From positions 1-60,880 of the forward strand of contig NZ_AFGF01000119.1 in NCBI RefSeq assembly GCF_000219125.1: a stretch of 60,880 bases of DNA, written 5' to 3'. Positions 17,993-26,170 of this stretch are shown here, one piece after another. The stretch comes from Acetonema longum DSM 6540 (GTDB taxonomy: Bacteria > Bacillota > Negativicutes > Sporomusales > Acetonemataceae). A program made the position numbers and the translations under genes. Positions within the stretch are counted from its first letter, which is position 1; each line of letters begins with the position of its first letter. The notes under the pieces are model-generated. The model was not told where the DNA came from. It was given only the letters and a program-made list of their open reading frames with translations, and did not search any database.

Positions 17993-18521
17993 GAAACCCT
18001 CCGAAAATATACCTGACTGCGGCTCGCAAAAATTTTATGCCTAAAATCCTTTTCCAGCCGCGTAAGGCTTTTTTGCATTGCAATTCACTGTGACAATCTC
18101 TTGAGTCGTGCCAGGCAATAATCCCTTTTGCCGCATTCTCCGGACGGCCTGATCCTGTCACCCAAACAACCAATCCCAGACCCGATATATCATGGGTTCA
18201 CAGCATGCACCTTCTTCTCGGAATTTGTCGATTACGTACCCAATTTATGAGCAAGTTTCATGCCAACATATTTAATGGCGCTAAATCCACCACTTGGATC
18301 GAATTCCTTCTAAAAATCTGGAAAAGAACTGATCCAATCCGCCGTACTGAATCCCCACATATTAAAATCAGAAACATGTTCTAGATATTTAGAACATGTT
18401 TCTAAGTTTTTATATTATTCACATCGCAAATTGACCCATTCTCTCCTGGAAGCTTTTTTGTACTCAGTCGGTGATTCCGCAGCGGCTAATTTTTTAGGTA
18501 TCGCGCGAATGCTGTCTTAGC
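17993..18521. other. Non-coding gap between chemoreceptor and M20 gene
   Basis: About 530 bases. It holds the chemoreceptor promoter region on the right of that gene and a strong hairpin at 18370-18403. Short minus-strand frames here (for example up to 18173) resemble no known protein and are not called. Confidence 0.5.
18370..18403. terminator. AT-rich perfect hairpin downstream of the M20 operon
   Basis: Perfect inverted repeat with 14-base arms, AGAAACATGTTCTA and its complement, around GATATT. It lies 119 bases past the end of the M20 gene. It may be a distal terminator; no uridine tract follows on the minus strand, so an operator or attachment-like site is also possible. Confidence 0.4.
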
Positions 18522-19682
18522 TTACAGGCTGTTGAGCTTAAGGACGCAGGCAGCCAAAAGTTTCGCACGTTCGAACAGACTTTCAACAATCGCATATTCT
18601 TCCGGGCTATGATTCCGTCCGCCTTTGACTCCCATAGCGCAGACGGTAGGAACGCCGGCGATGACAGTATAGGCTGAATCCGCGCCGCCGCCGACGGCTT
18701 TCTCATACGGTGCGCCAAAGCCGTTTTCGGCATAGGTCTCCTTAACAAGACGGAACAGGCGCTTTACCCCCTCGGTTGTCGTCATCGGCTTAAAGCTGGC
18801 TCCAGCAGTCAGGGTTGTCGTTGTGCCGGGCACGTATGTTTTTGCAGCAATAGCCTCGATTTGTCTGGTGAATTTGGGGATGGCATTTTCGTCTACAAAG
18901 CGGACATCGATCCTGATCTTCGCATAGTCGGGAGTTGCATTCGGCACCGTACCGCCTTCGATGACGCCGACGTTGAAGGATGTTCCTTCCTGCCAGTCGG
19001 TCAGCTTCTCAACTTCAAGCAGCTTATGGGCAATCTCGACAATGGCGCTGCGGCCGTTCTCCGGATCATTCCCGACATGGGCGGCGACGCCGCGGACTTC
19101 CATGGTAAACCCGGCAACTCCTTTACGGCCGACAACAATAGCGTCATCGACAAAACCTGTTTCACAGTTAAACGCGGCGGCGCAGCCACGTGCTTCCTCC
19201 ACAAACACTTCGGCAGCGTTTGAAGCGAGGTGACCCGTCTCTTCATCGCCGGCAAGCAGCATCTTGATGGGACGTTCCGAAAAGCCGGCGGCCCTGAGCG
19301 CTTTAACGGCATAGAGGAAAGCTACCACACCGCCCTTCATGTCCAGCACGCCGGGGCCGTAAGCCTTGCCGTCGCGGACGGTAAAGGGCCGTTTTTCGAC
19401 CGTGCCGGTTTTGAATACGGTGTCGACATGGCCTGAAAACAGGACGGGGGCTTTCGCCCGATCGCCGCCGATCTCGGCAATGAGCATATTGCCTGCCTGC
19501 TCATACTCGACCATGCGGACAAGGGCGCCCTCCGCTTCCAGGATATTTTTTATTCTGTCCTGGACTTTATCGACCCCCGCTTTATCGGCTGAACCGCTTT
19601 CCCGGTTGACAAGCTCCTGCCATAAAGCCATCATCTCTCCTCTATGTTCATCGATATATTGGAAAATCGCCTGTTTTTGCAT
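18522..19682 (-). CDS. M20 family metallo-hydrolase (carboxypeptidase G2 / N-acyl-amino-acid deacylase type), copy 1
   Basis: Dinuclear zinc hydrolase of 386 residues. Metal and catalytic residues are in place: SGHVDTVF (H85, D87), GPGVLDMKGG (D114), DEETGH (E147, E148), FNCETG (E174), and a C-terminal histidine in GGRNHSPEEY. The lid dimerisation domain lies about 185-295. The family removes amino acids or acyl groups from amide bonds; candidates are N-acyl-L-amino acids or gamma-linked peptides. The frame reaches 19712, but the ATG at 19682 has a GGGTGG site and matches its paralogue's start. It is the last gene of an operon with two NSAR/OSBS-type racemases and a DUF5058 pair, the arrangement expected if racemised N-acyl amino acids are deacylated here. 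A close paralogue is at 33922-35082. Confidence 0.92.
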   Translation of the reverse strand: MQKQAIFQYIDEHRGEMMALWQELVNRESGSADKAGVDKVQDRIKNILEAEGALVRMVEYEQAGNMLIAEIGGDRAKAPVLFSGHVDTVFKTGTVEKRPFTVRDGKAYGPGVLDMKGGVVAFLYAVKALRAAGFSERPIKMLLAGDEETGHLASNAAEVFVEEARGCAAAFNCETGFVDDAIVVGRKGVAGFTMEVRGVAAHVGNDPENGRSAIVEIAHKLLEVEKLTDWQEGTSFNVGVIEGGTVPNATPDYAKIRIDVRFVDENAIPKFTRQIEAIAAKTYVPGTTTTLTAGASFKPMTTTEGVKRLFRLVKETYAENGFGAPYEKAVGGGADSAYTVIAGVPTVCAMGVKGGRNHSPEEYAIVESLFERAKLLAACVLKLNSL

Positions 19683-19788
19683 GCCCTGACCACCCTTTCT
19701 TAAGATAAACACAACTGCCGGATATCATCATTTTGATAACCGGCGTTGTTATGATCATATTGCATTCATTACTTACTTTTGTCTCGCT

Positions 19789-20898
19789 CTATTTCATTAC
19801 ATCCCGGCTGACCATCATCCGGTCAATGGCCTTTTCATCCACCTCGTAGTGAACGCCGTTTGTTTCATCAGGTACGATGAGCGTGCACCTGTCGGTGATA
19901 TTGACAACCGGAATGGTAATGTCTTCGGCAAAATACCGGTTGCTTGCCGCAATGTCATGGGCCAGGGTAAAGTGCGGCAGGCTGGCCAGGGAAATATTCT
20001 GTACTCTGCCGATGCCAAGCTCGGTCATGCCGCCAACCCAAAGCGGAATATCATGCTTCCGGCAAAGATCGTGAATCCTGATCGATTCACAGATGCCGCC
20101 AACCCGGCTGGATTTGACGTTAATGATTCTGCAGCTGCCGATTTCAATGGCCTGCCTGGCCGATTCGACCGATATGATGCTTTCATCGAGGCAGATAGGC
20201 GTGTTGATCGCTTTTTGCAGCACGGCATGATCAATAATATCGTTTTCGCCCAAGGGTTGTTCAATATACGCCAGGTTCAAGTCATCCATGGCTTTGAAGA
20301 GTTCAATGTCATCCAGCGTGTAGTCAGAATTCGCATCTACCGTCAAGGTAATATCCGGATAGTGCCGTCGAATTTCGCGCAGCACCGTAATATCCTTGCC
20401 TGGCTTGATCTTGATCTTCGTCCGGTGATACCCTTCAGCCAGGTATTTCTCAATTTTCTTGAGCAAGGTGGAAATATCGGCTTCAATGCCCAGACTTACG
20501 CCCACCTCAACTTCATCACGGGTGCCGCCGATTAATGTCTTCAGCGATTTCCCTTCGCGCTGTCGCTTTAGCTCCCAAAGCGCGTTTTCAACGCTGGCGA
20601 TCGCCAGGCGGTTGCCGCGGATAAACGCCACCCTCTGCATGAATTCCACCGGACCTTCAATTTCTTGATGCAGCAGCAGCGGTGCGAGGAAGTTTTTAAT
20701 AATGTGCAGGCAGGTCCCGTTATCCTCAGGATTGTACAGAGGGGCATGGAACGCTTTGCATTCGCCATAGCCCACCAGGCCTTCGGAATAGATCTTCACC
20801 AGCAAGGCGTCTCTCTCGACAAAGCGGACAAAGCTGGTTTCAAACGGATGCGTGAACGGATTCTTTACCCGAATAATGTCAATACGGTCAATCCTCAT
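19789..20898 (-). CDS. Enolase-superfamily racemase of the NSAR/OSBS group (copy 1)
   Basis: Barrel enzyme of 369 residues from the muconate-cycloisomerase subgroup. The acid-base lysines are K161/K163 (TKIKIKPGKD) and K262 (NVKSSRVGG). Metal ligands are D188 (TVDANS), E213 (YIEQPL) and D238 (CLDESI). The motif order, including HDLCRKHDIPLWVGGMTELG, follows the N-succinylamino acid racemase / o-succinylbenzoate synthase family. No menaquinone genes are near, and an M20 hydrolase gene follows directly, so racemisation of N-acyl amino acids is more likely than menaquinone synthesis (inference from neighbours). Dipeptide epimerase is the main alternative. GGMTELG differs from the usual GGMLETG, so specificity may be shifted. 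Confidence 0.85.
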   Translation of the reverse strand: MRIDRIDIIRVKNPFTHPFETSFVRFVERDALLVKIYSEGLVGYGECKAFHAPLYNPEDNGTCLHIIKNFLAPLLLHQEIEGPVEFMQRVAFIRGNRLAIASVENALWELKRQREGKSLKTLIGGTRDEVEVGVSLGIEADISTLLKKIEKYLAEGYHRTKIKIKPGKDITVLREIRRHYPDITLTVDANSDYTLDDIELFKAMDDLNLAYIEQPLGENDIIDHAVLQKAINTPICLDESIISVESARQAIEIGSCRIINVKSSRVGGICESIRIHDLCRKHDIPLWVGGMTELGIGRVQNISLASLPHFTLAHDIAASNRYFAEDITIPVVNITDRCTLIVPDETNGVHYEVDEKAIDRMMVSRDVMK

Positions 20899-20945
20899 TG
20901 TGTGTAATCACCCTTCAGAATGTAGTCAGGCAGGACTTCCCACCG

Positions 20946-21602
20946 CTATTTATTGATTAAGAACTGCCAGCGGGCGACGAGCATCCCGCCGGCAATGACG
21001 CATAATGAAAGCAGCCAGGGCGCTATGCCGAATTTAGGAGCCAGATAGGTAATAACCAGAGCCACCAAGATGGTTCCAAGGCCGATTTTAAGGTGCTTGC
21101 CGGAGAGCTCGGCATACACTGCGCCGACTACGGCCGGTAAAATGAAGCCAAAAGCCTTTTTGACGAAGGACGGGACCAGGGGCATAACCGCCGCTCCGGT
21201 AAAAGTAAAAAAGGTCAATATGAATACCGAGACAAAAACGGAACCGGCAATGCCGATCGTAGCCATAACGTCCCCGCGGGGGGTGCCATGCTCGGAGCCG
21301 GTCACCTTCTGGGCCATCGTCGCCGCCGGGACACGCAGGTCGGCTACGTTGCCGCATAGCCAGCCGATATAGGAGCCGCCGGTCCCCAGCATGGGATAAA
21401 ACGACAGAGGCTGCACAATCCAGCTGGCGCCGAAGGCGCCGAAGGCCACCACCCATACCTGGATTAAATCGCCCCACTGGGGCATTACACCCAGCACCGC
21501 GGCCAAGTAGAGGGCTGGTATGAAGTTAGCGATAATTCCCGCAACTAATGTGAATGTTCCCAGACGGATTACCTGTGCCTGAAAATCGTAATTTCCCAAC
21601 AT
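20946..21602 (-). CDS. Conserved integral membrane protein, partner of the DUF5058 protein (copy 2)
   Basis: Hydrophobic protein of 218 residues with six or seven helices. It shares with the copy at 5737-6423 the GGSYIGWL loop, NVADLRVPAATMAQKVTG, GTPRGDV and GIAGSVFVS, at the same spacing. Family unnamed to my knowledge. It follows the second DUF5058 gene by 43 bases and precedes a racemase-like gene. Repeated pairing with DUF5058 points to a two-subunit membrane complex. An AGGAGGAG ribosome-binding site supports the start. Confidence 0.85.
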   Translation of the reverse strand: MLGNYDFQAQVIRLGTFTLVAGIIANFIPALYLAAVLGVMPQWGDLIQVWVVAFGAFGASWIVQPLSFYPMLGTGGSYIGWLCGNVADLRVPAATMAQKVTGSEHGTPRGDVMATIGIAGSVFVSVFILTFFTFTGAAVMPLVPSFVKKAFGFILPAVVGAVYAELSGKHLKIGLGTILVALVITYLAPKFGIAPWLLSLCVIAGGMLVARWQFLINK

Positions 21603-21645
21603 ATAAAACTCCTCCTTTTCGCTATTTTCCCGTCAAGCTGCCGGT

Positions 21646-22341
21646 TCAGAAAAAGGCGGCGGCCGCAAACATCCCGATCAGCATAGCGATGCCTAAAGCC
21701 GGTTCCTGTAAGCGGGGATACTTCCCGGCATATTTTGAAAGGAGAAACATTGCAATAAAGGAGACTATGCCCGCAAACAGGTTTCCTCCGCCCCGGATAA
21801 GGCTCCCGCTCCACAAATAGGCGAAAAGGCCGATCGCAGCGCCGGTCATCAGTAATTTAATCCAGCGCGGGTCGTATTTTTCGTTCATTTTCTTGATGGC
21901 GTTGTTCATCCGTTTTACAAATATCAGGGCCACTACCATCCAGCCCGCGTTGTTCAGGGCCATCCCCCAAATTGCATAGCTGAAGGTTTTAAGGTCGAAG
22001 CCGGCCGACCGTATTTCCACGCCATACACTTTGGTGGCCAGAGCCGACATGGCTAGCTCGGTGCGGGCAGCGCCGATATCGTTCATCCGCATCCAGGTCG
22101 TAGGTGCGCCCAAGACCGCCAGCAACGCCAACAGGATGACAACCGGCGCCAGGGATGGTCCGATAGCGGTAATCATGGCCGCCCTCAGACCCTTTACGCA
22201 TTCGCTCCGGGGAATGCCAAGCGCGGCGGCCCCCCTGAATCCCTCCCGCAGGTACAGGAAGCTCTGAGCGACAACCACAATAACCATGATGCTGGATGCC
22301 AGCCACATGCCGGGGCTGTTTATCACCGGTTGCAGATCCAT
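21646..22341 (-). CDS. DUF5058 family integral membrane protein (copy 2)
   Basis: Membrane protein of 231 residues, about 55-60% similar by eye to the copy at 6446-7144 over its whole length. Shared segments include NSPGMWLASSIMV at the N-terminus and WMRMNDIGAARTEL after the second helix, and a KYDPRWIKLLMTGAA stretch in the C-terminal half. It lies between two racemase-like genes' transcription unit members and upstream of its membrane partner. No function is established for the family. Its repeated link with N-acyl-amino-acid enzymes in this window is the main clue. Confidence 0.88.
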   Translation of the reverse strand: MDLQPVINSPGMWLASSIMVIVVVAQSFLYLREGFRGAAALGIPRSECVKGLRAAMITAIGPSLAPVVILLALLAVLGAPTTWMRMNDIGAARTELAMSALATKVYGVEIRSAGFDLKTFSYAIWGMALNNAGWMVVALIFVKRMNNAIKKMNEKYDPRWIKLLMTGAAIGLFAYLWSGSLIRGGGNLFAGIVSFIAMFLLSKYAGKYPRLQEPALGIAMLIGMFAAAAFF

Positions 22342-22368
22342 AAAAACCCCTCCATTTTAGCTTGATTA

Positions 22369-23481
22369 TCAGTGTAAAATTTCTTTTCTCTCGTAGGAAA
22401 ATGCCTCCATCAGCCCGGGGACAGGTTCAAAACCGATACCGGGCTTGTCGGGAACCTGGATCATGGCATTCCGGTCAATCGTCATTGCCGGTGAAATGAC
22501 GTCCTGATGCCAGTAGCGGTCGGAAGCCGGCACATCCCCCGGGAATCTATAATTCGGCAAAGAAGCGATGGCTACATTGTGAGCCCTGGCGATACCGGTG
22601 TCCAGCATGCCGCCGCACCAGACAGGGATATCGTGCGAGGCGCAAAGGTCATGAATCTTTCTGGCTTCCGTCAGGCCGCCGACTCTGGCTACTTTGATAT
22701 TGATCGTCCTGGCGCTGCCCAGTTCAATCGCATGTCGCGCGTCATCCACTGAATGGATGCTCTCATCCAGGCAGATTCTAGTCTTCAGTGCCCCCTGCAG
22801 TTTGGCGTGATCGACAATGTCGTCATGCGATAACGGCTGCTCAATCATAATAAGATCCAAATGGTCAAGTTCTTTAAACAGGTCGATATCCTTCAAGGTA
22901 TAGGCCGAATTGGCATCCGCCATCAGCATGATATTGCCAAACCGCTTGCGTACCGCTTCCAAATATTTAATGTCCCGGCCGGGTTCAATTTTCACTTTGA
23001 CGCGGCGATAGCCTTCTCCCATGAAATTTTCCACTACCCGCACCAGATCGTCCGGGCTTTCTTGAATGCCGATACTGATCCCGGTTTCAATTTTATCTCT
23101 GGTTCCGCCTAAGGCTCTGGCTACAGAAATGTTGTTTTCCTTGGCGTATAAATCCCAGATGGCGCAGTCAAGGGCCGCTTTCGCCATTTTATTGCGCCGG
23201 ATATGAGAAAACAGTTCACTGACTTCTTCCGGCCGGGAAATTTCTTCTTTGCTGAACAACAGGGGAACTAAAAAATCCTGAATGATATGCCATGCAGTGG
23301 AAATGGTTTCTTCATTGTAATAAGGATGACTAAAAGCCGAGCAATCACCATAGCCGACGTGATCTTTCGTATGAACTTCAACCGCCATGAAATGTTTGTC
23401 CTTCAAAGCGCCGAAACTGACGACAAATGGAACCTTTAAGTCCATTTTCATTTTGCGCAGCACGACCTTGGTTATTTTCAT
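22369..23481 (-). CDS. Enolase-superfamily racemase of the NSAR/OSBS group (copy 2)
   Basis: Enzyme of 370 residues and first gene of the second N-acyl-amino-acid operon. The lysine pair is K162/K164 (RRVKVKIEPG) and the opposite lysine K263 (NIKVARVGG). Metal ligands are D189 (MADANS), E214 (MIEQPL) and D239 (CLDESI). The HDLCASHDIPVWCGGMLDTG stretch is nearly canonical for NSAR/OSBS proteins, closer than in the copy at 19789-20898. The family catalyses either dehydration to o-succinylbenzoate or racemisation of N-succinyl/N-acyl amino acids; the M20 and DUF5058 neighbours favour racemisation. Two paralogues in one operon may cover different side chains, or act as a pair. A GAGGAGGAG site precedes the ATG. 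Confidence 0.87.
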   Translation of the reverse strand: MKITKVVLRKMKMDLKVPFVVSFGALKDKHFMAVEVHTKDHVGYGDCSAFSHPYYNEETISTAWHIIQDFLVPLLFSKEEISRPEEVSELFSHIRRNKMAKAALDCAIWDLYAKENNISVARALGGTRDKIETGISIGIQESPDDLVRVVENFMGEGYRRVKVKIEPGRDIKYLEAVRKRFGNIMLMADANSAYTLKDIDLFKELDHLDLIMIEQPLSHDDIVDHAKLQGALKTRICLDESIHSVDDARHAIELGSARTINIKVARVGGLTEARKIHDLCASHDIPVWCGGMLDTGIARAHNVAIASLPNYRFPGDVPASDRYWHQDVISPAMTIDRNAMIQVPDKPGIGFEPVPGLMEAFSYERKEILH

Positions 23482-23591
23482 TTAGCCGATCTCCTCCTCA
23501 TAATTCCAAAGACAATTGTAAACCAATGTTTATTTATAATGGACTTTCCTTTATATTTGATGCTATTATACAAAGTAGAAGCGCGACTTAA

Positions 23592-23609
23592 TATTGTCTT
23601 TATATTGTC
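23592..23609. promoter_or_regulatory. Candidate operator: tandem TATTGTC repeats
   Basis: Two direct repeats TATTGTC at 23592-23598 and 23603-23609, spaced 11 bases (one helical turn), in the 155-base gap between the racemase operon and the divergent regulator. A related inverted copy (ATAATGGAC, near 23540) is further left. The site is a candidate for the adjacent regulator; the link is inferred. Confidence 0.35.
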
Positions 23610-23636
23610 CATAATACTTCGCAAAGAAGGTGGAGC

Positions 23637-24959
23637 ATGAAAATCGGCATTGTCGGACCGCCGGAAATTGTCGATAAAATCCTGCGGATAATAAAGTGTG
23701 AATTTCATCAGATCAAACCAACCGCATATGTCTATAAAATGTACACTGAGGCCCCCAAATTGCTGCAAAATCAACAGCCATATTTGGATGCCGTTCTGTT
23801 TGCAGGTTCGACTCCGCTGTTTTATGCGGAAAAGTATGTGAAACCGGTAATAGCCTGGGAGTTTATTCCGCGCAGCGGCAGCTCCCTGCTGCAGGTGCTG
23901 CTGCAGATTGCCTTGTCCCCAAAATACAGTATTCATCGCCTTAGCTCCGATTTATACGACCTGAACCAATTATCTGAAACGTATCAAGAAATAGGCGTTG
24001 CCGGAGATCAGTTTCAAGTATTTACAACCACTAAAGCTCCTTGCGACGATCATTATATTGAGTATGTGTGCGCTTTTCATGAGCAGCATTACCGCCGCCG
24101 GCAGATATCCTGCTGCATCACGGCGTTATATAACGTGCATGAGGCGTTAACTGCGAAGAATATTCCCAGTTTTCGTGTTGATCCCAGCGCCAATGTCATC
24201 CGTCAAACCTTGCACAAAATGCAATTGAATCATCTGCTGCAAGTGAGTCAGCAAAGCCAGATTGTCGCTTTATCGATTCGGATAGATTCCCCCAGCGAAT
24301 ATTCCTTGTTCAATGACAATGAATATCAATATATTATTGACAAAACAAACGTCGCCAGGCAAATCTATCTGTTTGCCCAGCGCATACAGGCTGCTGTTAT
24401 CGAGGTAGGAGCCCGCGACTTTCTTCTTTTCTCAACCAAGCATCTGGTAGAAAGCGTGACAAATTCCTTTGAGAATATCCATTTGCTCCAGACAGTAAAG
24501 GAAAATAGTGCAAGTACGGTCAGCATCGGAGTAGGCTATGGCCAAACCGCCCGGGAAGCAAAGTCCCACGCCAGCCTGGGCATGGATAGGGCGAGCAGAC
24601 AGGGTGGCCATGCGGCCTTTATCGTGTATAATGCTGCGGAGATCATCGGCCCGGTTCGCACCAATGACAATAAACAACAAACCGATATAAAGCAAAAAAT
24701 CGATCAAAAGTTTCTGGCAGTCTCCGAACGGTCGGGCATCAGTACGAATACGATATTCCGCTTGTGCAGCATACTCGAGTCTCACGGCAAGAGGCGGTTT
24801 ACCGCCTCTGAGCTGGCAGCCCTGCTGAACGTTTCTCTCAGAACCACGAACCGGCTGTTGGCAAAATTAGAAGAGCATGGATATTGCTTCGAAGTGGGGA
24901 AGCGAGTGCTGACCCAAGCGGGCAGACCAAGCCGGATTGTTGAGCTCAGAATTCCCTGA
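23637..24959 (+). CDS. Transcriptional regulator with GGDEF/cyclohydrolase-like middle domain and C-terminal HTH
   Basis: Protein of 440 residues, divergent from the racemase/DUF5058/M20 operon and so its likely regulator. Residues 1-180 form an alpha/beta region of unknown family. Residues about 205-335 resemble a degenerate GGDEF or GTP-cyclohydrolase-III-like fold: ALSIRID, then ARDFLLFS, then STVSIGVGYGQTAREAKSHA. The SIGVGYG segment stands where diguanylate cyclases have the strand after the active loop; no GGDEF motif is present, so cyclase activity is unlikely. Residues about 355-440 are a winged helix (FTASELAALLNVSLRTTNRL). No family name comes to mind with confidence. A ligand-sensing role for the middle or N-terminal domain is inference. 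Confidence 0.75.
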   Translation: MKIGIVGPPEIVDKILRIIKCEFHQIKPTAYVYKMYTEAPKLLQNQQPYLDAVLFAGSTPLFYAEKYVKPVIAWEFIPRSGSSLLQVLLQIALSPKYSIHRLSSDLYDLNQLSETYQEIGVAGDQFQVFTTTKAPCDDHYIEYVCAFHEQHYRRRQISCCITALYNVHEALTAKNIPSFRVDPSANVIRQTLHKMQLNHLLQVSQQSQIVALSIRIDSPSEYSLFNDNEYQYIIDKTNVARQIYLFAQRIQAAVIEVGARDFLLFSTKHLVESVTNSFENIHLLQTVKENSASTVSIGVGYGQTAREAKSHASLGMDRASRQGGHAAFIVYNAAEIIGPVRTNDNKQQTDIKQKIDQKFLAVSERSGISTNTIFRLCSILESHGKRRFTASELAALLNVSLRTTNRLLAKLEEHGYCFEVGKRVLTQAGRPSRIVELRIP

Positions 24960-25043
24960 AGTGCCTGGCGTGAAAAGCCACTAAAGCCGAGGTTTAATAT
25001 TACCGTCAGATCGGAACAATCATTGTTTGATCGGGTAATAATT

Positions 25044-25087
25044 GAAAGGGACGAACGCTCTTAACAATAAGAGAATTCGTCCCTTTC
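25044..25087. terminator. Terminator between regulator and oxoacid oxidoreductase genes
   Basis: Hairpin with arms GAAAGGGACGAA and its complement, extended by CTCTTA/TAAGAG near the loop, between the rightward regulator and the leftward kor genes and chemoreceptor remnant. Confidence 0.65.
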
Positions 25088-25123
25088 GCCAGCACCGGAA
25101 TGAGTGGCGCCTTCACCTTGACA

Positions 25124-25261
25124 CTATTCCGCTTTGGCCATAGCCAGCACCCTTTCGCCAACCGCCTTGAGCGTCATGACCATCCCGGTAATAGACCGGG
25201 TGGCTGGCCTGCTCCTGATACTGTGAGCCGTCTGCTGCGTATGGCGAACCACCGTCTCCAT
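25124..25261 (-). pseudogene. Remnant of a chemoreceptor gene (last 46 codons)
   Basis: The 46 codons from 25261 to the TAG at 25124 match, without gaps, the last 46 codons of the intact chemoreceptor gene at 28194-29045. For example, HTQQTAH, MVMTLK and LAMAKAE are shared, with many substitutions between. The rest of the receptor is missing. An ATG happens to open the piece, but no ribosome-binding site is visible. It lies directly after korB, just as the intact gene lies directly after the large pyruvate oxidoreductase gene, so it is probably the decayed copy of a duplicated unit. Confidence 0.8.
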
Positions 25262-25312
25262 ACAAGCGATCGGCCTAGCCGCATGGGTTGCGTTTCGTTC
25301 TGCCGCCGCTGT

Positions 25313-26170
25313 TTACGCCAGGTCCTCCATCAGCTCGCTGATATCGATGCCGGTCAGCGGCTGTGCAGTAAGGGGCCCGTCTGTAAGCTGCGGCAGCGAG
25401 TCGGCGAAGGTCGGCCTTTTCTCTCGCAAAAACACGCCGACAGGGATTTCATCGCCCCATAATCCGGCCAGCGCCTTGGCCTTCTCACGGTCTGACGGAT
25501 CATGGCTGCTGGGGATGCTGCGAACCCGCTGCTGATACCAGGCATAGGTATTGACGGCGTTAAAGGATACGCAGGGCTGCAGGATATCGACCACCGCAAA
25601 GCCGCGGTGACGAATGGCCTGGGCCATCATATCAGCCAGATGGTCCATATTGCCGGTATAGGCGCGGGCGACAAAGCTTGCGCCCAGGCTGATCGCCATG
25701 TCTACGATATTGACCGGCCGCTCGACATTGCCCACCGGCGGCGGCGTGAACTTGGTAAACATGCCCGGCTCGCTGGTCGGCGATGTTTGTCCCTTGGTCA
25801 GGCCGTAAACCTGATTGTTATGGATAAAATAACTGATATCAAGATTACGCCTGGCGGTATGGACAAAATGGCCCATCCCCAGGCCCATGCCGTCGCCGTC
25901 GCCGCCTTCGGCAATGACGGTCAGTCCGTGGTTCGCCAGTTTGACGCCGGTGGCCACCGGCAGGCTGCGGCCGTGCAGGGTCTCAATGCGGTAGCAGTTA
26001 ATATACTGGCCGATTTTGCTGGAGCAGCCGATGCCGTTAACCAGAACGGTCTGCTCAAGGTCGAGTTCCAGTGCAGCAAACGCTTTTTTCAGGGCATTAA
26101 AAATACCGAAATTGCCGCAGCCGGGACACCAGGTGGGAACATAGGCGAGATTGGCATCATGGGCGCTCAT
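25313..26170 (-). CDS. 2-oxoacid:ferredoxin oxidoreductase, beta subunit (TPP-binding)
   Basis: Beta subunit of 285 residues, KorB/VorB type. An N-terminal WCPGCGN motif provides iron-sulfur cysteines. TPP binding is shown by GDGDGMGLGMGHFVHTARRN, then ISYFIHNNQVYGLTKGQTSP. With the alpha-gamma subunit it converts a 2-oxoacid and CoA to an acyl-CoA, CO2 and reduced ferredoxin. The start overlaps the upstream gene's stop by four bases (ATGA), so the two are translationally coupled. Oxoglutarate, branched-chain oxoacids or indolepyruvate are all possible substrates; sequence alone does not separate them. There is no separate delta ferredoxin gene. Confidence 0.92.
   Translation of the reverse strand: MSAHDANLAYVPTWCPGCGNFGIFNALKKAFAALELDLEQTVLVNGIGCSSKIGQYINCYRIETLHGRSLPVATGVKLANHGLTVIAEGGDGDGMGLGMGHFVHTARRNLDISYFIHNNQVYGLTKGQTSPTSEPGMFTKFTPPPVGNVERPVNIVDMAISLGASFVARAYTGNMDHLADMMAQAIRHRGFAVVDILQPCVSFNAVNTYAWYQQRVRSIPSSHDPSDREKAKALAGLWGDEIPVGVFLREKRPTFADSLPQLTDGPLTAQPLTGIDISELMEDLA

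Noticed and set aside
17907-18173. 88-codon minus-strand frame upstream of the chemoreceptor
   Set aside because: Overlaps the receptor 5' end and gives no protein-like motif.
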